Notes: generated by a model not told the origin, from the letters alone. Numbered from the stretch's first letter, positions 1 to 9,445 are shown. The stretch: DNA of 64,000 bases from SZAS-18 sp038322235 (GCA_038322235.1 JBBQFQ010000014.1:1-64000), one strand, 5' to 3'. Translations and numbers: made by a program.

Positions 1-174
<174 letters not shown>

Positions 175-255
175 GACCGGGCGACGGAGCGGGAGACGGG
201 CCAAGGTACGGGCCGCCGTAACCAGGCACGGTCCAGGACGAAGCGCCGCGACCGA

Positions 256-876
256 TCAGCGGGTCACCAAGACGTGCAGTTGCACCGGAGGATTCGTCTC
301 GTTCCAAGACATGATCACGGCGGTCGAGAACTTGCTGAACCAGATGTGCTCATCCGTCGTCGGCGCGACCACGGCGCGGGAAAAGTCGGCGAAGCCGTCG
401 GCATCGAGAGGCGCGAGCGCGCTGTCGGCGACGAGCACTTCCCTTCCGCCCGAAGCTTTGGCCGGGCGGCCGGGAACCAGTTCGCGCTTCATCCATTCCG
501 CGAGGGCGGCGGTGCCGCCCTCCTTCAGAACCGCGTTCAGCTGCGCGTTGAGACTGTCGAGCGTCAGATCGATCGAGGGCATCGTGTTCCGCGCCGGCGG
601 CACGATGTCCCGGCTCGCCTCGCGCGTGAGGACCTTGGCGACCTTCCCCCGGCGGCATTCGACGAAAACCCAGAGCTTGTCCGAGCGGTAGCTGAACGTC
701 TGCGATTTTTCCCCGGTCGAGGTGCCCATCGCGTCACCCATGATTTCCTTCACCTCCGCCGCCGACATGCCAGGCTTCACGCGCGCCACGTTTTCGGCCG
801 TGACGCGATTGCAGCCGGTGAGGAACGGGAGGCAGAGCGCCGTGACCGGCAGGAGAAGCGAGAAAAGACGGTTCAT
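256..876 (-). CDS. BamE/SmpA-like lipoprotein
   Basis: This 206-residue protein starts at the ATG at 874-876. It has a lipoprotein signal peptide (MNRLF, hydrophobic core, then LTGC with the lipidated Cys near residue 22). Residues 28-90 resemble the SmpA/OmlA (BamE) fold: ENVARVKPGMSAAEVKEIMG, then a strand pair giving YRSDKLWVFVECRRGKV. The remaining 110 residues have no family I recognise. BamE itself is a small outer-membrane assembly lipoprotein, but this domain also occurs in many unrelated envelope lipoproteins, so a role in the BAM complex should not be assumed. It is a single gene, divergent from the Asp-box protein gene at 1126. The open frame extends far upstream of the Met, but the lipobox fixes the start. 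Confidence 0.75.
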   Translation of the reverse strand: MNRLFSLLLPVTALCLPFLTGCNRVTAENVARVKPGMSAAEVKEIMGDAMGTSTGEKSQTFSYRSDKLWVFVECRRGKVAKVLTREASRDIVPPARNTMPSIDLTLDSLNAQLNAVLKEGGTAALAEWMKRELVPGRPAKASGGREVLVADSALAPLDADGFADFSRAVVAPTTDEHIWFSKFSTAVIMSWNETNPPVQLHVLVTR

Positions 877-1125
877 GGCGGAAACGGTAGAGTGGTTGCC
901 CCTCTGCTTACCTTTTGCCGTGGGACAGTTACCTGGAATCCCAACCGTGCTGATCAGCTCGGATTGCGGCCGGAGATTCCGTCGCACTTGCTTCCCCCTC
1001 CCCAGAAAAAGCTCCCCCACCGTTGGCTGACCCAGAAAATCCCCCCGTCCCGATCGGGTCTGGGCGAGGCCGCCCGTGCGAACATGGCTCGCGCGTGGCC
1101 GGAGCCTCGCGCATTCTTCCGGCCC

Positions 1126-4100
1126 ATGAGTCCCCGTCTCCTGCTTCTCGTCCTCGCGCTCGTCCCCACCGTCGCCGACGCGCAGGTCCCGGTTGAGCTC
1201 GGACCGGCGCTCCGCTGGCGCAATGTGGGACCGTTTCGCGGCGGTCGGACGCGCGCGGTCTGCGGCGTGGCTTCGCAGCCCAATGTCTTCTACCTCGCGC
1301 CGGTAAACGGCGGCGTCTTTAAAACGACCGACGCGGGCCGCACCTGGCAGCCGATCTTCGATGACCAGCCCAGCGCCTCGATCGGCGCGCTCGCGGTCGC
1401 ACCTTCGGATCCAAACGTGATCTACGCCGGCAGCGGCGAAGGCCTGCATCGGCCCGATCTCTCGGTCGGAGATGGACTCTACAAGTCGCTCGATGCCGGG
1501 AAGACGTGGACGCATCTCGGCCTCCGCGATGGCCAGCAGATCGCGCAGATCGCCGTCGATCCCAAAAACCCGGACCGCCTTTTCGTCGCCGTCGCCGGAC
1601 ATCCCTACGGTCCGAACGAGGAGCGCGGCGTCTTCCGCTCGCTGAATGGCGGAAAGACCCTCGAAAAAATCCTCTATCAGGACGAAAACACCGGCGCGGC
1701 CGATGTGCTGATCGATCCACTGCATCCGGAGATCATCTATGCCGCGCTCTGGGAATCGCGCGAAGGCCCATGGGAGAACGGCGCCTGGAGCGGAACGAAC
1801 GGCGGCATTCACAAATCGACCGACGGCGGCACCTCGTGGACGCGCCTCACTCAGGGTCTGCCTGAAGGCATCGCCCAGGCAAATCTCGCGCTCGCCCCGA
1901 GCTCCCCGCAGACGCTTTGCGCGGCTGTTCGCACGGCCCGCAGTTCGGATCTGTTCCGCTCAGACGACGGCGGCGCTTCCTGGCAGAAAGCCACGGAGGA
2001 TCCGCGGCCCGCGGCCGGGATCGGCGGCGGTGATCTGCCGGTCGTGCGCTTCGACCCAACCGATCCGCAGATCGTTTACTCCGCGAGCGTCGTCTGCTGG
2101 AAGTCCACCGATGGAGGCCGGACGTGGCTCGCCTGGCGAGGCGCCCCGGGAGGGGATGACTACCAGAACGTCTGGATCAATCCGAACCATCCAGAGATCG
2201 TCCTGCTCGGGAGCGATCAGGGTGCCGTCATCACGGTGAACGGCGGCGCCTCCTGGAGCTCTTGGTACAACCAGCCCACGGCGCAGCTCTATCACGTGAG
2301 CGCCGATAACGCGTTCCCCTACCGGCTCTACAGCGGGCAGCAGGAGAGCGGGTCCGTGGGGATCGCCAGCCGGGGCAATGACGGCGCGATCACCTTCCGC
2401 GACTGGCATCCCGTCGCGGCGGAGGAGTACGGCTACGTCGTCGCCGATCCGCTCGATCCCGACATCGTCTACGGCGGCAAGCTCTCGCGCTATGATCGGC
2501 GCACCGGCCAGGCGCAGAGCATTCTTCCCGTTCCGCTGCCGTCGCCGGACTTCCGGATGATCCGCACGCAACCGATCGTCTTCTCCCCGGTCGATCCGCA
2601 TCTCCTCTTCTTCGCCGGAAACACGCTCTGGCAGACGCGCGACCGCGGCCAGAATTGGCAGCAGATCAGTCCGGACCTCAGCCGCCCGACTTACGAAGTG
2701 CCGGCGAGCGTCGGGAAATATCGGGCCGAGGCCGCCGTCGAAGGGAAACGCCGCGGCGTGATCTACACCGTCGCGCCCTCACCGCTCGAAGTCGGCCGGA
2801 TCTGGGCCGGGACCGATGACGGGCTGATTCATCTCACCACCAATGGCGGGAAGCAGTGGACCAACGTGACTCCGCCCGTGCTCACGCCCTGGCAAAAAGT
2901 CTCGCTCATCGAAGCCGGCCACTTTGACGCGAAGGTCGCCTTCGCCGCCGTGAACACCCTGCGACTCGATGATCTGCGGCCACACATCTACCGCACGGAC
3001 GACGCCGGTCGCACGTGGCAGGAAATCGTCCGCGGCATCCCTGCGAGCGAGACCGTCAACGTCGTGCGCGAAGATCCGCGTCGTCGCGGCCTGCTCTTCG
3101 CCAGCACGGAACGCGGCGTGCACGTCTCCTTCGACAACGGCGAGCACTGGCAGCCGCTGCGCTTAAACCTGCCGGCGACTTCGGTCCGCGATCTGATCAT
3201 CAAGGACGACGATCTCGCCATCGCCACGCACGGGCGCGGATTCTGGATTCTCGACAATTTCTCGCCCCTCCGTCAGCTCGCGTCTGTCCCCACCGCGACG
3301 ACCCTCTTTCCGCCGCAGGTCGCGCTGCGCGTGCGCTGGAGCATGAACACCGACACGCCGCTGCCGCCCGATGAACCCGCGGGCGAGAATCCCCCCGATG
3401 GCGCGATGATCGATTACTTCCTCCCGGAGGACGCGAGCGGTCCGGTCACGCTCGAGATTCAGGACGCGAAAGGCGGCCTGATCCGCCGCTACGCGAGCAC
3501 CGATCCCCTCCCCGTCCTCGATGAATCGAAGCTGCGCATCCCGAGCTATTGGGTGCGCCCGCCGCAGCCGTTGCGCGCAGTGAAAGGCCTGCATCGTTTC
3601 CTCTGGGATCTGCATCTCGCGCCGCAGCCGGGCGCCGACGCGGAATATCCCATGACCGCGATCTATCGAAACACCGCGCCCGCGGCGACCTCACCCTGGG
3701 TACCGCCCGGTGCGTACACGGTCGTGCTCACGGTGAATGGACAGAGCTTGCGCCAGCCGCTCGCGGTAAAGATGGACCCGCGCGTCAAAGCGACGCCCGC
3801 CGATCTCGCCCGCCAGTTCGAGCTGTCGCGCCAGCTTTCCGAGCTGCGCGCGCAACTTTCCCCCGTCGGCCGGCAGTACGAAGCCTTGGTGGAAAAACTC
3901 CCCGAGGAGCAGAAGCGAGCCGCCAGCTCGGCGGCGGAGCCGTTGCTCGCGACGCTCGCGCAGAAGCTCGAGGCCCTGGCGCCACCCACCCGCGGCCGCC
4001 GGAGCAGTCCGCACAGCCTGCATCTGCTGAACCAGGTCGGGCAGCTCTTCGAAATGATTCAGGATGTCGATGCCGCCCCCACCCCCTTCGTCCAGAAACT

Positions 4101-4236
4101 CGCGGTCGAAACTCTCGCCGCGGCCCCGTCCGTCCTCGCCCGCTGGCGTGCCATCGTCGCCGACGATCTCACCGCGCTGAACGCCCAGCTGCAGAAGAGC
4201 AATCTGCCCGCGCTGGAGCTCCCGGCGGAGAAGTAG
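1126..4236 (+). CDS. Secreted Asp-box (BNR/VPS10-like) beta-propeller protein
   Basis: This 1036-residue protein begins with a clean signal peptide (MSPRLLLLVLALVPTVADAQ), which sets the start at 1126 although the frame is open much further upstream. Residues about 30-690 carry some 11 Asp-box motifs of the form S/T-x-D-G-G-x-T-W (for example KTTDAGRTW, KSTDGGTSW, RTDDAGRTW), the signature of BNR/sortilin-type propellers of sialidase or photosystem-assembly-like fold. The motifs sit in loops and do not prove glycosidase activity; no catalytic Asp/Glu/Tyr set was identified. Residues about 700-1036 form a Pro-rich beta region followed by a helical, charged segment. Such proteins are common exported products in soil Acidobacteria and Verrucomicrobiota and are often annotated as glycosyl hydrolases. 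The substrate is unknown. Confidence 0.85.
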   Translation: MSPRLLLLVLALVPTVADAQVPVELGPALRWRNVGPFRGGRTRAVCGVASQPNVFYLAPVNGGVFKTTDAGRTWQPIFDDQPSASIGALAVAPSDPNVIYAGSGEGLHRPDLSVGDGLYKSLDAGKTWTHLGLRDGQQIAQIAVDPKNPDRLFVAVAGHPYGPNEERGVFRSLNGGKTLEKILYQDENTGAADVLIDPLHPEIIYAALWESREGPWENGAWSGTNGGIHKSTDGGTSWTRLTQGLPEGIAQANLALAPSSPQTLCAAVRTARSSDLFRSDDGGASWQKATEDPRPAAGIGGGDLPVVRFDPTDPQIVYSASVVCWKSTDGGRTWLAWRGAPGGDDYQNVWINPNHPEIVLLGSDQGAVITVNGGASWSSWYNQPTAQLYHVSADNAFPYRLYSGQQESGSVGIASRGNDGAITFRDWHPVAAEEYGYVVADPLDPDIVYGGKLSRYDRRTGQAQSILPVPLPSPDFRMIRTQPIVFSPVDPHLLFFAGNTLWQTRDRGQNWQQISPDLSRPTYEVPASVGKYRAEAAVEGKRRGVIYTVAPSPLEVGRIWAGTDDGLIHLTTNGGKQWTNVTPPVLTPWQKVSLIEAGHFDAKVAFAAVNTLRLDDLRPHIYRTDDAGRTWQEIVRGIPASETVNVVREDPRRRGLLFASTERGVHVSFDNGEHWQPLRLNLPATSVRDLIIKDDDLAIATHGRGFWILDNFSPLRQLASVPTATTLFPPQVALRVRWSMNTDTPLPPDEPAGENPPDGAMIDYFLPEDASGPVTLEIQDAKGGLIRRYASTDPLPVLDESKLRIPSYWVRPPQPLRAVKGLHRFLWDLHLAPQPGADAEYPMTAIYRNTAPAATSPWVPPGAYTVVLTVNGQSLRQPLAVKMDPRVKATPADLARQFELSRQLSELRAQLSPVGRQYEALVEKLPEEQKRAASSAAEPLLATLAQKLEALAPPTRGRRSSPHSLHLLNQVGQLFEMIQDVDAAPTPFVQKLAVETLAAAPSVLARWRAIVADDLTALNAQLQKSNLPALELPAEK

Positions 4237-4270
4237 CCTCGGAACGAAAGCGCGCAGACGCAACTGGGAG

Positions 4271-4380
4271 ATCCCATCCATCCCATCCATCCCATCGGTC
4301 CCATCCGTCCCGTGTCCGATCTCACCGATCTCACCGAGTACCGACGCCCCAAAACCTCTGCGCCTCTGCGCCTCGGCGGG
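4271..4380. repeat. Short tandem repeats in the intergenic spacer
   Basis: The 283 bp spacer between the Asp-box and beta-helix genes holds three short arrays: about five copies of a 9-10 bp CCCATCCAT-like unit (4271-4320), two copies of TCTCACCGA (4320-4337), and two copies of CCTCTGCG (near 4356-4372). Apart from these I see no gene or clear terminator in the spacer. Confidence 0.7.
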
Positions 4381-4519
4381 AGACGTGCCTTGGGAATCTG
4401 TCGGGATGCTGCGCGGTCCGCTGCGAAACCTTGCCACCAACTCCCCCACACCGCGTAAGTACCGGCGAACCTCTCGCTCTCCGCCGCCGCGATGGGAGCG
4501 GTTCATCCACGCCACCCCG

Positions 4520-5563
4520 ATGAGACCTCTCCTCCTTTCCGCCCTCTTCGCCTGCCACGCCGCCACGGTTCTTGCCCAGGGATCTCTGACGCCACCTCCC
4601 GGAGCGCCGGTGGCTTCGATGAAGACGCTCGACCAAATCGAGGCGCGCACGCCCATCCAATCCCTGCCGGGTGACAGCGCGAACCGCTACATCATTTCGC
4701 AGTCGGGTTCCTATTACCTCACCGGAAACATCGCCGGCGTGATCGGAAAAAACGCCATTGGCGTCACGAACGGAATCAGCAACGTCACGATCGATCTCAA
4801 CGGATTTACCCTCACCGGCATCAACGGTGCTCTCACCGGGATCAACGCGCCGCAGGTCAGCAACCTGTCCGTTTCGAATGGCACCATTTTCAATTTTCCC
4901 CTTTTTGGCATCAATGCGGGAGTGAACGGCGCCACGCGACTGGAGCGCCTGATCATCAGCCACTGCGCGGGTGGCGGGGCCGCCGCCGGCCCGTTTGCCT
5001 CGGTGCGAAACTGCACCTTTCTCGTCTGCGGCTCCGCGACCTCTCCGTCGCTCCTCGTCCTGAACGAGTCGATCGTCGACCGCTGCGTCGTGCAGGGAAA
5101 CCCCGGCGGCGATGGCATTCAGGCAGACTACAATTCGATCGTCTCCACCTGCATCGCGTCGGAGAATGCCGGCTCAGGCATCGTCACCAACGGCGCCTCC
5201 GTCCGCATTGTCGGCAACAACTGCCTCGCGAACTTGGGCGACGGCATCCGCGGTGGAAGTTTCGTGGACATCTCCGACTGCACGGTCTGTCTGAATGGAT
5301 CCGCCAGCAATGCCGCCACCTCGGGCGGCATCCGCCTGACAAGCTCCAGCGGGCGGGTGGATCGATGCTTTTCCAATAATAACCTGGGCCGCGGCATCGC
5401 CGTGGATCTGGTCAACGGCGGCAACACCATCACCCGCAACAGCTCGGTGGCGAACACCACCGCGAACTACGCCATCGCCTCCGGGAACCGCCCTGCCCTG
5501 ATCGTGACCTATTCCCCCGCCACCGGCTTCACCTCGGGCGATCCGCTGGCGAATACGCAATGA
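4520..5563 (+). CDS. Exported right-handed parallel beta-helix protein
   Basis: The protein has 347 residues with a signal peptide (MRPLLLSALFACHAATVLAQ) that fixes the ATG at 4520. Residues about 90-320 show the periodic short-strand pattern of a pectate-lyase-like right-handed beta-helix: alternating I/V/L residues with Asn and Gly at turns, such as NVTIDLNGFTLTG, NCTFLVCG and DISDCTVCLNG. It begins with the Q-S-G-S-Y-Y-L-T-G-N-I segment common in this family. No pectate-lyase calcium or catalytic residues are evident, so the ligand and any enzymatic activity are unknown. It is a single gene with no operon partner. Confidence 0.8.
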   Translation: MRPLLLSALFACHAATVLAQGSLTPPPGAPVASMKTLDQIEARTPIQSLPGDSANRYIISQSGSYYLTGNIAGVIGKNAIGVTNGISNVTIDLNGFTLTGINGALTGINAPQVSNLSVSNGTIFNFPLFGINAGVNGATRLERLIISHCAGGGAAAGPFASVRNCTFLVCGSATSPSLLVLNESIVDRCVVQGNPGGDGIQADYNSIVSTCIASENAGSGIVTNGASVRIVGNNCLANLGDGIRGGSFVDISDCTVCLNGSASNAATSGGIRLTSSSGRVDRCFSNNNLGRGIAVDLVNGGNTITRNSSVANTTANYAIASGNRPALIVTYSPATGFTSGDPLANTQ

Positions 5564-5626
5564 GTGGCGGGGATTCTGCCCAAGCAGGACGCGAGAAACG
5601 CCCGGAGGGTTCGCTGCGGCGCATCG

Positions 5627-6358
5627 TTACGGCCCTCGTCGGATCCGAGTGAGGGTCGTCTCGGTAAACCTCCCGCTGGCGATCTCCCAGTTGCCTTCAA
5701 ACCGCACCGCCCAGCGTCTCGGCTCGATCTCTTTCGGGTCGGTTGTGCAGACGGTGTCGATGACAACGTGACCGGCGCCATCCAAGTCCCAACCACGCTG
5801 CGAAGTAACTTCCCCGCCAGCGGTGACGGTCCATTGATCGTCGCTCTGAAAAATGAAATCGTGGAACTCATTGAATCTCCGGGCGTGGGATTTTTCATAG
5901 TCCGGCGTCACGTGCCGTCGGACGGCGCGGGTGAGGTCGGCCAGTTTTGTGAGCTCGCGGTCGTGGAGCCGAGCCAACCAAACTTGGTCTGGCCCCCACT
6001 TCGTTCCCACAACGAACACGGCGGCGGAGGAATCCGCCGTCCAGTCGCAAGCGCAATAGCCATGCGCGTTGGCTACCAGACTTCTGCCGTGGATTGGGAT
6101 TTCTGACAGGACGCGAAAGGGCTGGAGCGCGATGAGATAGAGGCGAATCCGCGGCAGTTGGTAGAGACGCGAGCGTTTCGGGTAAATGAACGCAAACTGA
6201 TGATCGGGCGAAATGCTCCGCGGTAAGATCTGGTAGTCGTGATGGCGGGCCGGGAAGGGCGCGGGCGGCTTCGGCTCAGCGCCGGATTCGTCTGATTCCC
6301 CGGCGAGGCCGGTGGAACCGAAGAGCACGAGAAGGGTCACGATCGCGAGCGACTTCAT
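5627..6358 (-). CDS. Hypothetical exported protein
   Basis: The protein has 243 residues with an N-terminal signal peptide (MKSLAIVTLLVLFGSTGLAG). I recognise no family. The mature part starts with a Pro-rich stretch and then alternates beta segments with aromatic and charged residues; the segment WTADSSAAVFVVGTKWGPDQ resembles one blade of a WD40/TolB-like propeller, in which a D-W-x-x-D-S motif precedes a strand. The size would allow only part of a propeller. It is the first of a run of small minus-strand genes. Confidence 0.65.
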   Translation of the reverse strand: MKSLAIVTLLVLFGSTGLAGESDESGAEPKPPAPFPARHHDYQILPRSISPDHQFAFIYPKRSRLYQLPRIRLYLIALQPFRVLSEIPIHGRSLVANAHGYCACDWTADSSAAVFVVGTKWGPDQVWLARLHDRELTKLADLTRAVRRHVTPDYEKSHARRFNEFHDFIFQSDDQWTVTAGGEVTSQRGWDLDGAGHVVIDTVCTTDPKEIEPRRWAVRFEGNWEIASGRFTETTLTRIRRGP

Positions 6359-6493
6359 GGGCGGAGCGACCGCAGGCGTCGCGACCGTGAAATCGGTGCG
6401 AGTGCCAGCGCGACGGGCAGTAAGTCGGCGATGGCAGCAGCAGCCGTGACCGCCACGCGTGTTCCTGAAGTGGATTCTGAGCAGAAGTTTCTT

Positions 6494-6907
6494 TCAGCCT
6501 TCACGCGGGATGTCTTCGGTTGGGTCGTAGTTCGATGTGGGCGGCAGGCAGAGAAAGAGGACACCGCCGAATACTTGCTCCCAATAACCGCCGAGTGAAA
6601 GGACATGGTCCTGGATCGCGGTGATCCGTGGCGACCTCAGTAACTCCACGGAACGCACGAAGTCGTACGTGCACCATCCACCTGCCTCGGCGACCCGCGT
6701 GAAACGGAGGCTGCCGCCTGGACGGGACTCAACCTCGATCACATCGCCAAAGTTGGCGGCCTCAACCATGATGGGAACACTTCCGATGCGAAAAAGCCTT
6801 GGGCCGACCTGGACGAGGTCCAATCTGATGGCGACATGCTCTGCCGGGAACTCGACCAAAGTTTCACCGCCGGCAGCAATGCGGATTGAGACGGAACGGT
6901 CGGCCAT
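6494..6907 (-). CDS. DUF4265-like hypothetical protein
   Basis: The protein has 137 residues, is soluble and has no signal peptide. The arrangement of an N-terminal beta strand pair, a short G-x-x-x-F-R-I-x-S-x-P segment, then D-V-I-E-V-E and R-F-T-R-V-A-E-x-G-G strands resembles DUF4265, a small predicted cytoplasmic family often found as orphan genes next to mobile DNA. The match is by eye and moderate. The ATG at 6905-6907 is preceded by an intergenic stretch of about 110 bp, so the gene probably has its own promoter. Confidence 0.6.
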   Translation of the reverse strand: MADRSVSIRIAAGGETLVEFPAEHVAIRLDLVQVGPRLFRIGSVPIMVEAANFGDVIEVESRPGGSLRFTRVAEAGGWCTYDFVRSVELLRSPRITAIQDHVLSLGGYWEQVFGGVLFLCLPPTSNYDPTEDIPREG

Positions 6908-7020
6908 TTGCGGTATGCGCGGGGATTACGGAACTGCCCGAATCTCAACGGAGTGGTCGCGACAAACCAGATGCCGCAGTTCATCGTTTGACGAGAGGCG
7001 AGCGAGGCCTGCGGAACCAG

Positions 7021-7431
7021 TCATAGACCGAGCTGGGCAGGGCGAGCAACCGGCGACAAAGTGTGGGCATCGCGGGCAAGGAGCCAGCGGCCGTCAGACT
7101 GTTTGCGGTAGACCGTGAGACGATGCCCGGCGAGTTGCGTCGCCTCCCCGCTGGCGCGCTGGGTGACGGTCAACGCGTCCCGACTCCAGGCGTGCGCGAC
7201 CTCGCCGACCACCACGACTTCTTCCAACTCGCTCGTGCAATGGATGAAGATCTGCTGCTGCGCGGCCGAGAAGGTGGCGGAAAATCCATCCCGGCCGAAC
7301 GGCGCGTGGCCGGGATTGAGAAAGACGACGTCGCCCGTCATCAACGTAAGCAAGCGACCGAGATCGCCGGCATTGACGGCCTCGATCCAGGTCGAATGCA
7401 CCTCGCGGATTTCCCGGTGATCAGGTTCCAT
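7021..7431 (-). CDS. SnoaL-like (SgcJ/EcaC type) protein
   Basis: The 136-residue protein is a NTF2/SnoaL-like alpha+beta barrel. It starts with EIREVHSTWIEAVNAGDLGRL, the usual helix and dimer-forming element, followed by the VVFLNPGHAPFGRDG loop and three long strands ending DGRWLLARDAHTLSP. Members annotated as SgcJ/EcaC oxidoreductases or DUF4440 proteins lack a defined reaction. The ATG at 7429-7431 is preferred over an upstream TTG because a GGAG lies 8 bases upstream of it. Confidence 0.8.
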   Translation of the reverse strand: MEPDHREIREVHSTWIEAVNAGDLGRLLTLMTGDVVFLNPGHAPFGRDGFSATFSAAQQQIFIHCTSELEEVVVVGEVAHAWSRDALTVTQRASGEATQLAGHRLTVYRKQSDGRWLLARDAHTLSPVARPAQLGL

Positions 7432-7815
7432 CGGCAATCTCCATCAACCTACAGCATGACTTCACGGTCATGAGAATGCCAGCGTCTCGTCCGGAGTCAG
7501 ATCCTGGTTCGCCGGTGAACGTATCAATCTCGACCAAGATCCGCCTGGCGTCCTCGACGTGGAGAGCCAGCGGTTGCACTCCCTGGTTGGGCTGAAATGT
7601 GTTGGTTCTCGACACAAATGGCGCACGAACAACGCCGGGGATTTTGGTCCGGAGGGCCACCAGACATTAGCCGGTGCGCGTCAGCCACCGGTCAACCAAC
7701 CGTTCGTCACCCGCCCCGGCAGGGGCGGTGGAACTCTGGCCACCGCGCACGCCGCGCCGTGAGGTAAATGCGGCTCGTCGTTCATTTGCGACGATCAGCG
7801 ACCCACATCGCCTCG
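7432..7815. other. Intergenic region with a dispersed repeat; no convincing gene
   Basis: This 384 bp stretch holds the first copy of a 101 bp dispersed repeat (7641-7741). An open frame of 79 codons (7421-7660, minus) overlaps the end of the SnoaL-like gene and has no recognisable features, so I do not call it a gene. Confidence 0.5.
7641..7741. repeat. Dispersed repeat A, copy 1
   Basis: This 101 bp segment matches 9344-9445 at roughly 80% identity by eye, with a conserved core GCCACCGGTCAACCAA and a hairpin, CGCCCC-GGCA-GGGGCG, towards its right end. Both copies lie in the same orientation between small minus-strand genes. The structure resembles a short non-autonomous interspersed element (REP or MITE class), but no target-site duplication was identified. 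Confidence 0.75.
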
Positions 7816-8382
7816 TCAGGCCACTTGGTCGTCATGTCGGATGAGTCGGATATCCACTTCGCGCTCGACGTGCTTCCATTCTGCGGTGACGCGGAGTGCC
7901 GCCACGAGGTCTTCGAATGCCGTGGCGTCTGCTGGCGCATACTCAAACCAGGTCAGAAAGTCGAATGGCTCTCCGAGGTCTCGGGAATGATACAGTTTGC
8001 GCGCGATGGCTGGCAAGTAGCGCAGCCCCGTGCCGATATGCGAGGAGCGCTCCTCAAAGATCTCGCGCCGCTCGTCCTGGGTGAGAGTCCACCTGGCAGC
8101 GGACTTCGTAATCGGGATCAGGGCGGCGCACGTCGACTCCGGTCGGCCAAGCCCGGCCTGGATCGCGACGAGAGAGGCTTGCTCCGGTCGCGTGACATAA
8201 CGCTGATTGCTGGTGACGCCCCGCAGCACCCATCGTGAGGCCAGGGGAGACGCTGGCAGATGGGCGTTTTGAACGTCGAGGCGCGCCGCAGTCTCAAGCG
8301 ATTGCCCGCTGACGGCTTGGATGGAGGTAATGTTCCACGGGCCGGTGTCACCCGCGACGAACGCATAAAATCGGTTGTCCAT
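7816..8382 (-). CDS. Chlorite dismutase family haem protein
   Basis: The protein has 188 residues, the length of the short, dimeric lineage of the chlorite dismutase (Cld) family. Landmarks include SRWVLRGVTSNQRYVT at the N-terminal part, AALIPITKS, DERREIFEERSSHIGTGLRY, and KLYHSRDLGEPFDFLTWFEY, in which His132 corresponds to the proximal haem ligand. Family members include true chlorite O2-lyases (chlorite to chloride plus O2) and uncharacterised relatives. The haem-coproporphyrin decarboxylase branch (HemQ/ChdC) is longer, about 250 residues. No perchlorate or haem-synthesis genes are nearby, so its physiological substrate is open. It stands alone with repeat-bearing spacers on both sides. 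Confidence 0.85.
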   Translation of the reverse strand: MDNRFYAFVAGDTGPWNITSIQAVSGQSLETAARLDVQNAHLPASPLASRWVLRGVTSNQRYVTRPEQASLVAIQAGLGRPESTCAALIPITKSAARWTLTQDERREIFEERSSHIGTGLRYLPAIARKLYHSRDLGEPFDFLTWFEYAPADATAFEDLVAALRVTAEWKHVEREVDIRLIRHDDQVA

Positions 8383-8486
8383 AATGGAAGCCTGGGAAAG
8401 ACGCGCTCAGCGTTCAATCGACCCACGCTTAGCGACCGCGGCCAAGGTGACGGCCCCTATCCGCGGGCGTCGTTGACGAGGCCGGA

Positions 8487-8846
8487 TCACTTGTGGTGAC
8501 TCATTATGTTGATGACTACGCCATTCGGGTCCGTGACATGAAAGCGACGGACGCCCCAAGGTTCCGTCGTTAGCGCGTACACGATCGGAATGCCCAACGC
8601 CAAGGCCGTGGCATGCACCGCGTCGACTTCAGCGACCTCGATACTGAGCGACAGATGAGGCTGCGGTGCCGCCGGCGCTGGTCCACGAAGGAGGGAAATC
8701 TGGGCCGTGGGATTACTGGGCGAGGAAAGCGTCACAATCCAGTCCAGATCCATCGCGATCTCGAAGCCCAAGAACTCCGTGTAGAACTTCCGGCTCTCAT
8801 CCATTCGCTCGGATTGGATATTTGGCACGACTCTTCTGATACTCAT
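8487..8846 (-). CDS. VOC (glyoxalase/bleomycin-resistance) superfamily protein
   Basis: The 119-residue protein is a single VOC domain: strand RRVVPNIQ, helix DESRKFYTEFLGFEI, strand-rich centre ending HLSLSIEVAEVDAVHATAL, and a C-terminal WGVRRFHVTDPNGVVINIMSH with the usual F-x-x-x-D-P-x-G-x-x turn. Metal-binding positions are not conserved well enough to assign glyoxalase I activity. The frame stays open upstream to 9398, but the domain begins at the ATG at 8844-8846. Confidence 0.85.
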   Translation of the reverse strand: MSIRRVVPNIQSERMDESRKFYTEFLGFEIAMDLDWIVTLSSPSNPTAQISLLRGPAPAAPQPHLSLSIEVAEVDAVHATALALGIPIVYALTTEPWGVRRFHVTDPNGVVINIMSHHK

Positions 8847-8946
8847 AGGATTCACCCGGCACGCCCGGCCTCTCAGATATGTGACAAGCAGTCGGGTTGC
8901 AATGCGACCAGCCGCATTTGTCCGGATCCGGTCACCACCGCGTTCC

Positions 8947-9074
8947 CCGCTCAGCAAGGCGAGCGCGGGCGGAGTCCCGGCGGGGCTTCGGGCACCGTGA
9001 TTGAGCGAGGCCGATGACGGAGCGTGTGACGCGGCGCTGAGAGCTTTCAGCACGGTGAGGGTGCGGCCTCGAGC
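8947..9074. repeat. Dispersed repeat B, copy 1
   Basis: This about 128 bp segment aligns without obvious gaps to 10649-10777 at somewhat under 80% identity by eye. In the other copy the segment encodes the last 30 residues or so of the patatin-like protein; here, read in the same orientation, it encodes a similar peptide (LKALSAASHAPSSASLN compared with LKALRAASNAPPSASLN) but lies outside any confident gene. Confidence 0.7.
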
Positions 9075-9343
9075 TTGGCGTCTCCTGCCATTTGTTTCAG
9101 GAGGTTCACGCAGACACGTGATAAGTGATTGGAGAGCCCGTGCATTTGTAATGCGGAATGGCCAACGGCAGAGCACAGACCTCCATGCCGCGAACAAGCC
9201 GTGCTCAATCGTGAAACGGCTTCCGATGCGCTCATCGGGCGGGATGGTTCCCTCCATGTCGCGCACGAGCTGAGGGACCTCGACCAAGGTGGCTTCGGTC
9301 GTTGCACGGAGAGACTTCATCCATCGGACCAAATCGACCGCGA

Positions 9344-9445
9344 ATGTTGACCCGGAGGGCCCGTAGAAATTAGCAGGTGTGCGTGAGCCACCGGTCAACC
9401 AAGAAAATTTTCACCCGCCCCGGTAGGGGCGGTGGAATTCGCGCC
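9344..9445. repeat. Dispersed repeat A, copy 2
   Basis: This is the second copy of the 101-102 bp repeat at 7641-7741. The core GCCACCGGTCAACCAA is identical, the spacer before the hairpin differs (GAAAATTTT here), and the hairpin CGCCCC-GGTA-GGGGCG is kept. Retention of the stem while its loop changes hints that the hairpin is functional. Confidence 0.75.

Noticed and set aside
256..1812. Extension of the BamE-like gene to 518 codons
   Set aside because: The upstream part is antisense to the Asp-box gene; the lipoprotein signal peptide starts at 876.
7816..8382. HemQ/ChdC coproheme decarboxylase
   Set aside because: The protein is too short (188 residues) and no haem biosynthesis genes are nearby; the sequence fits the short Cld lineage better.
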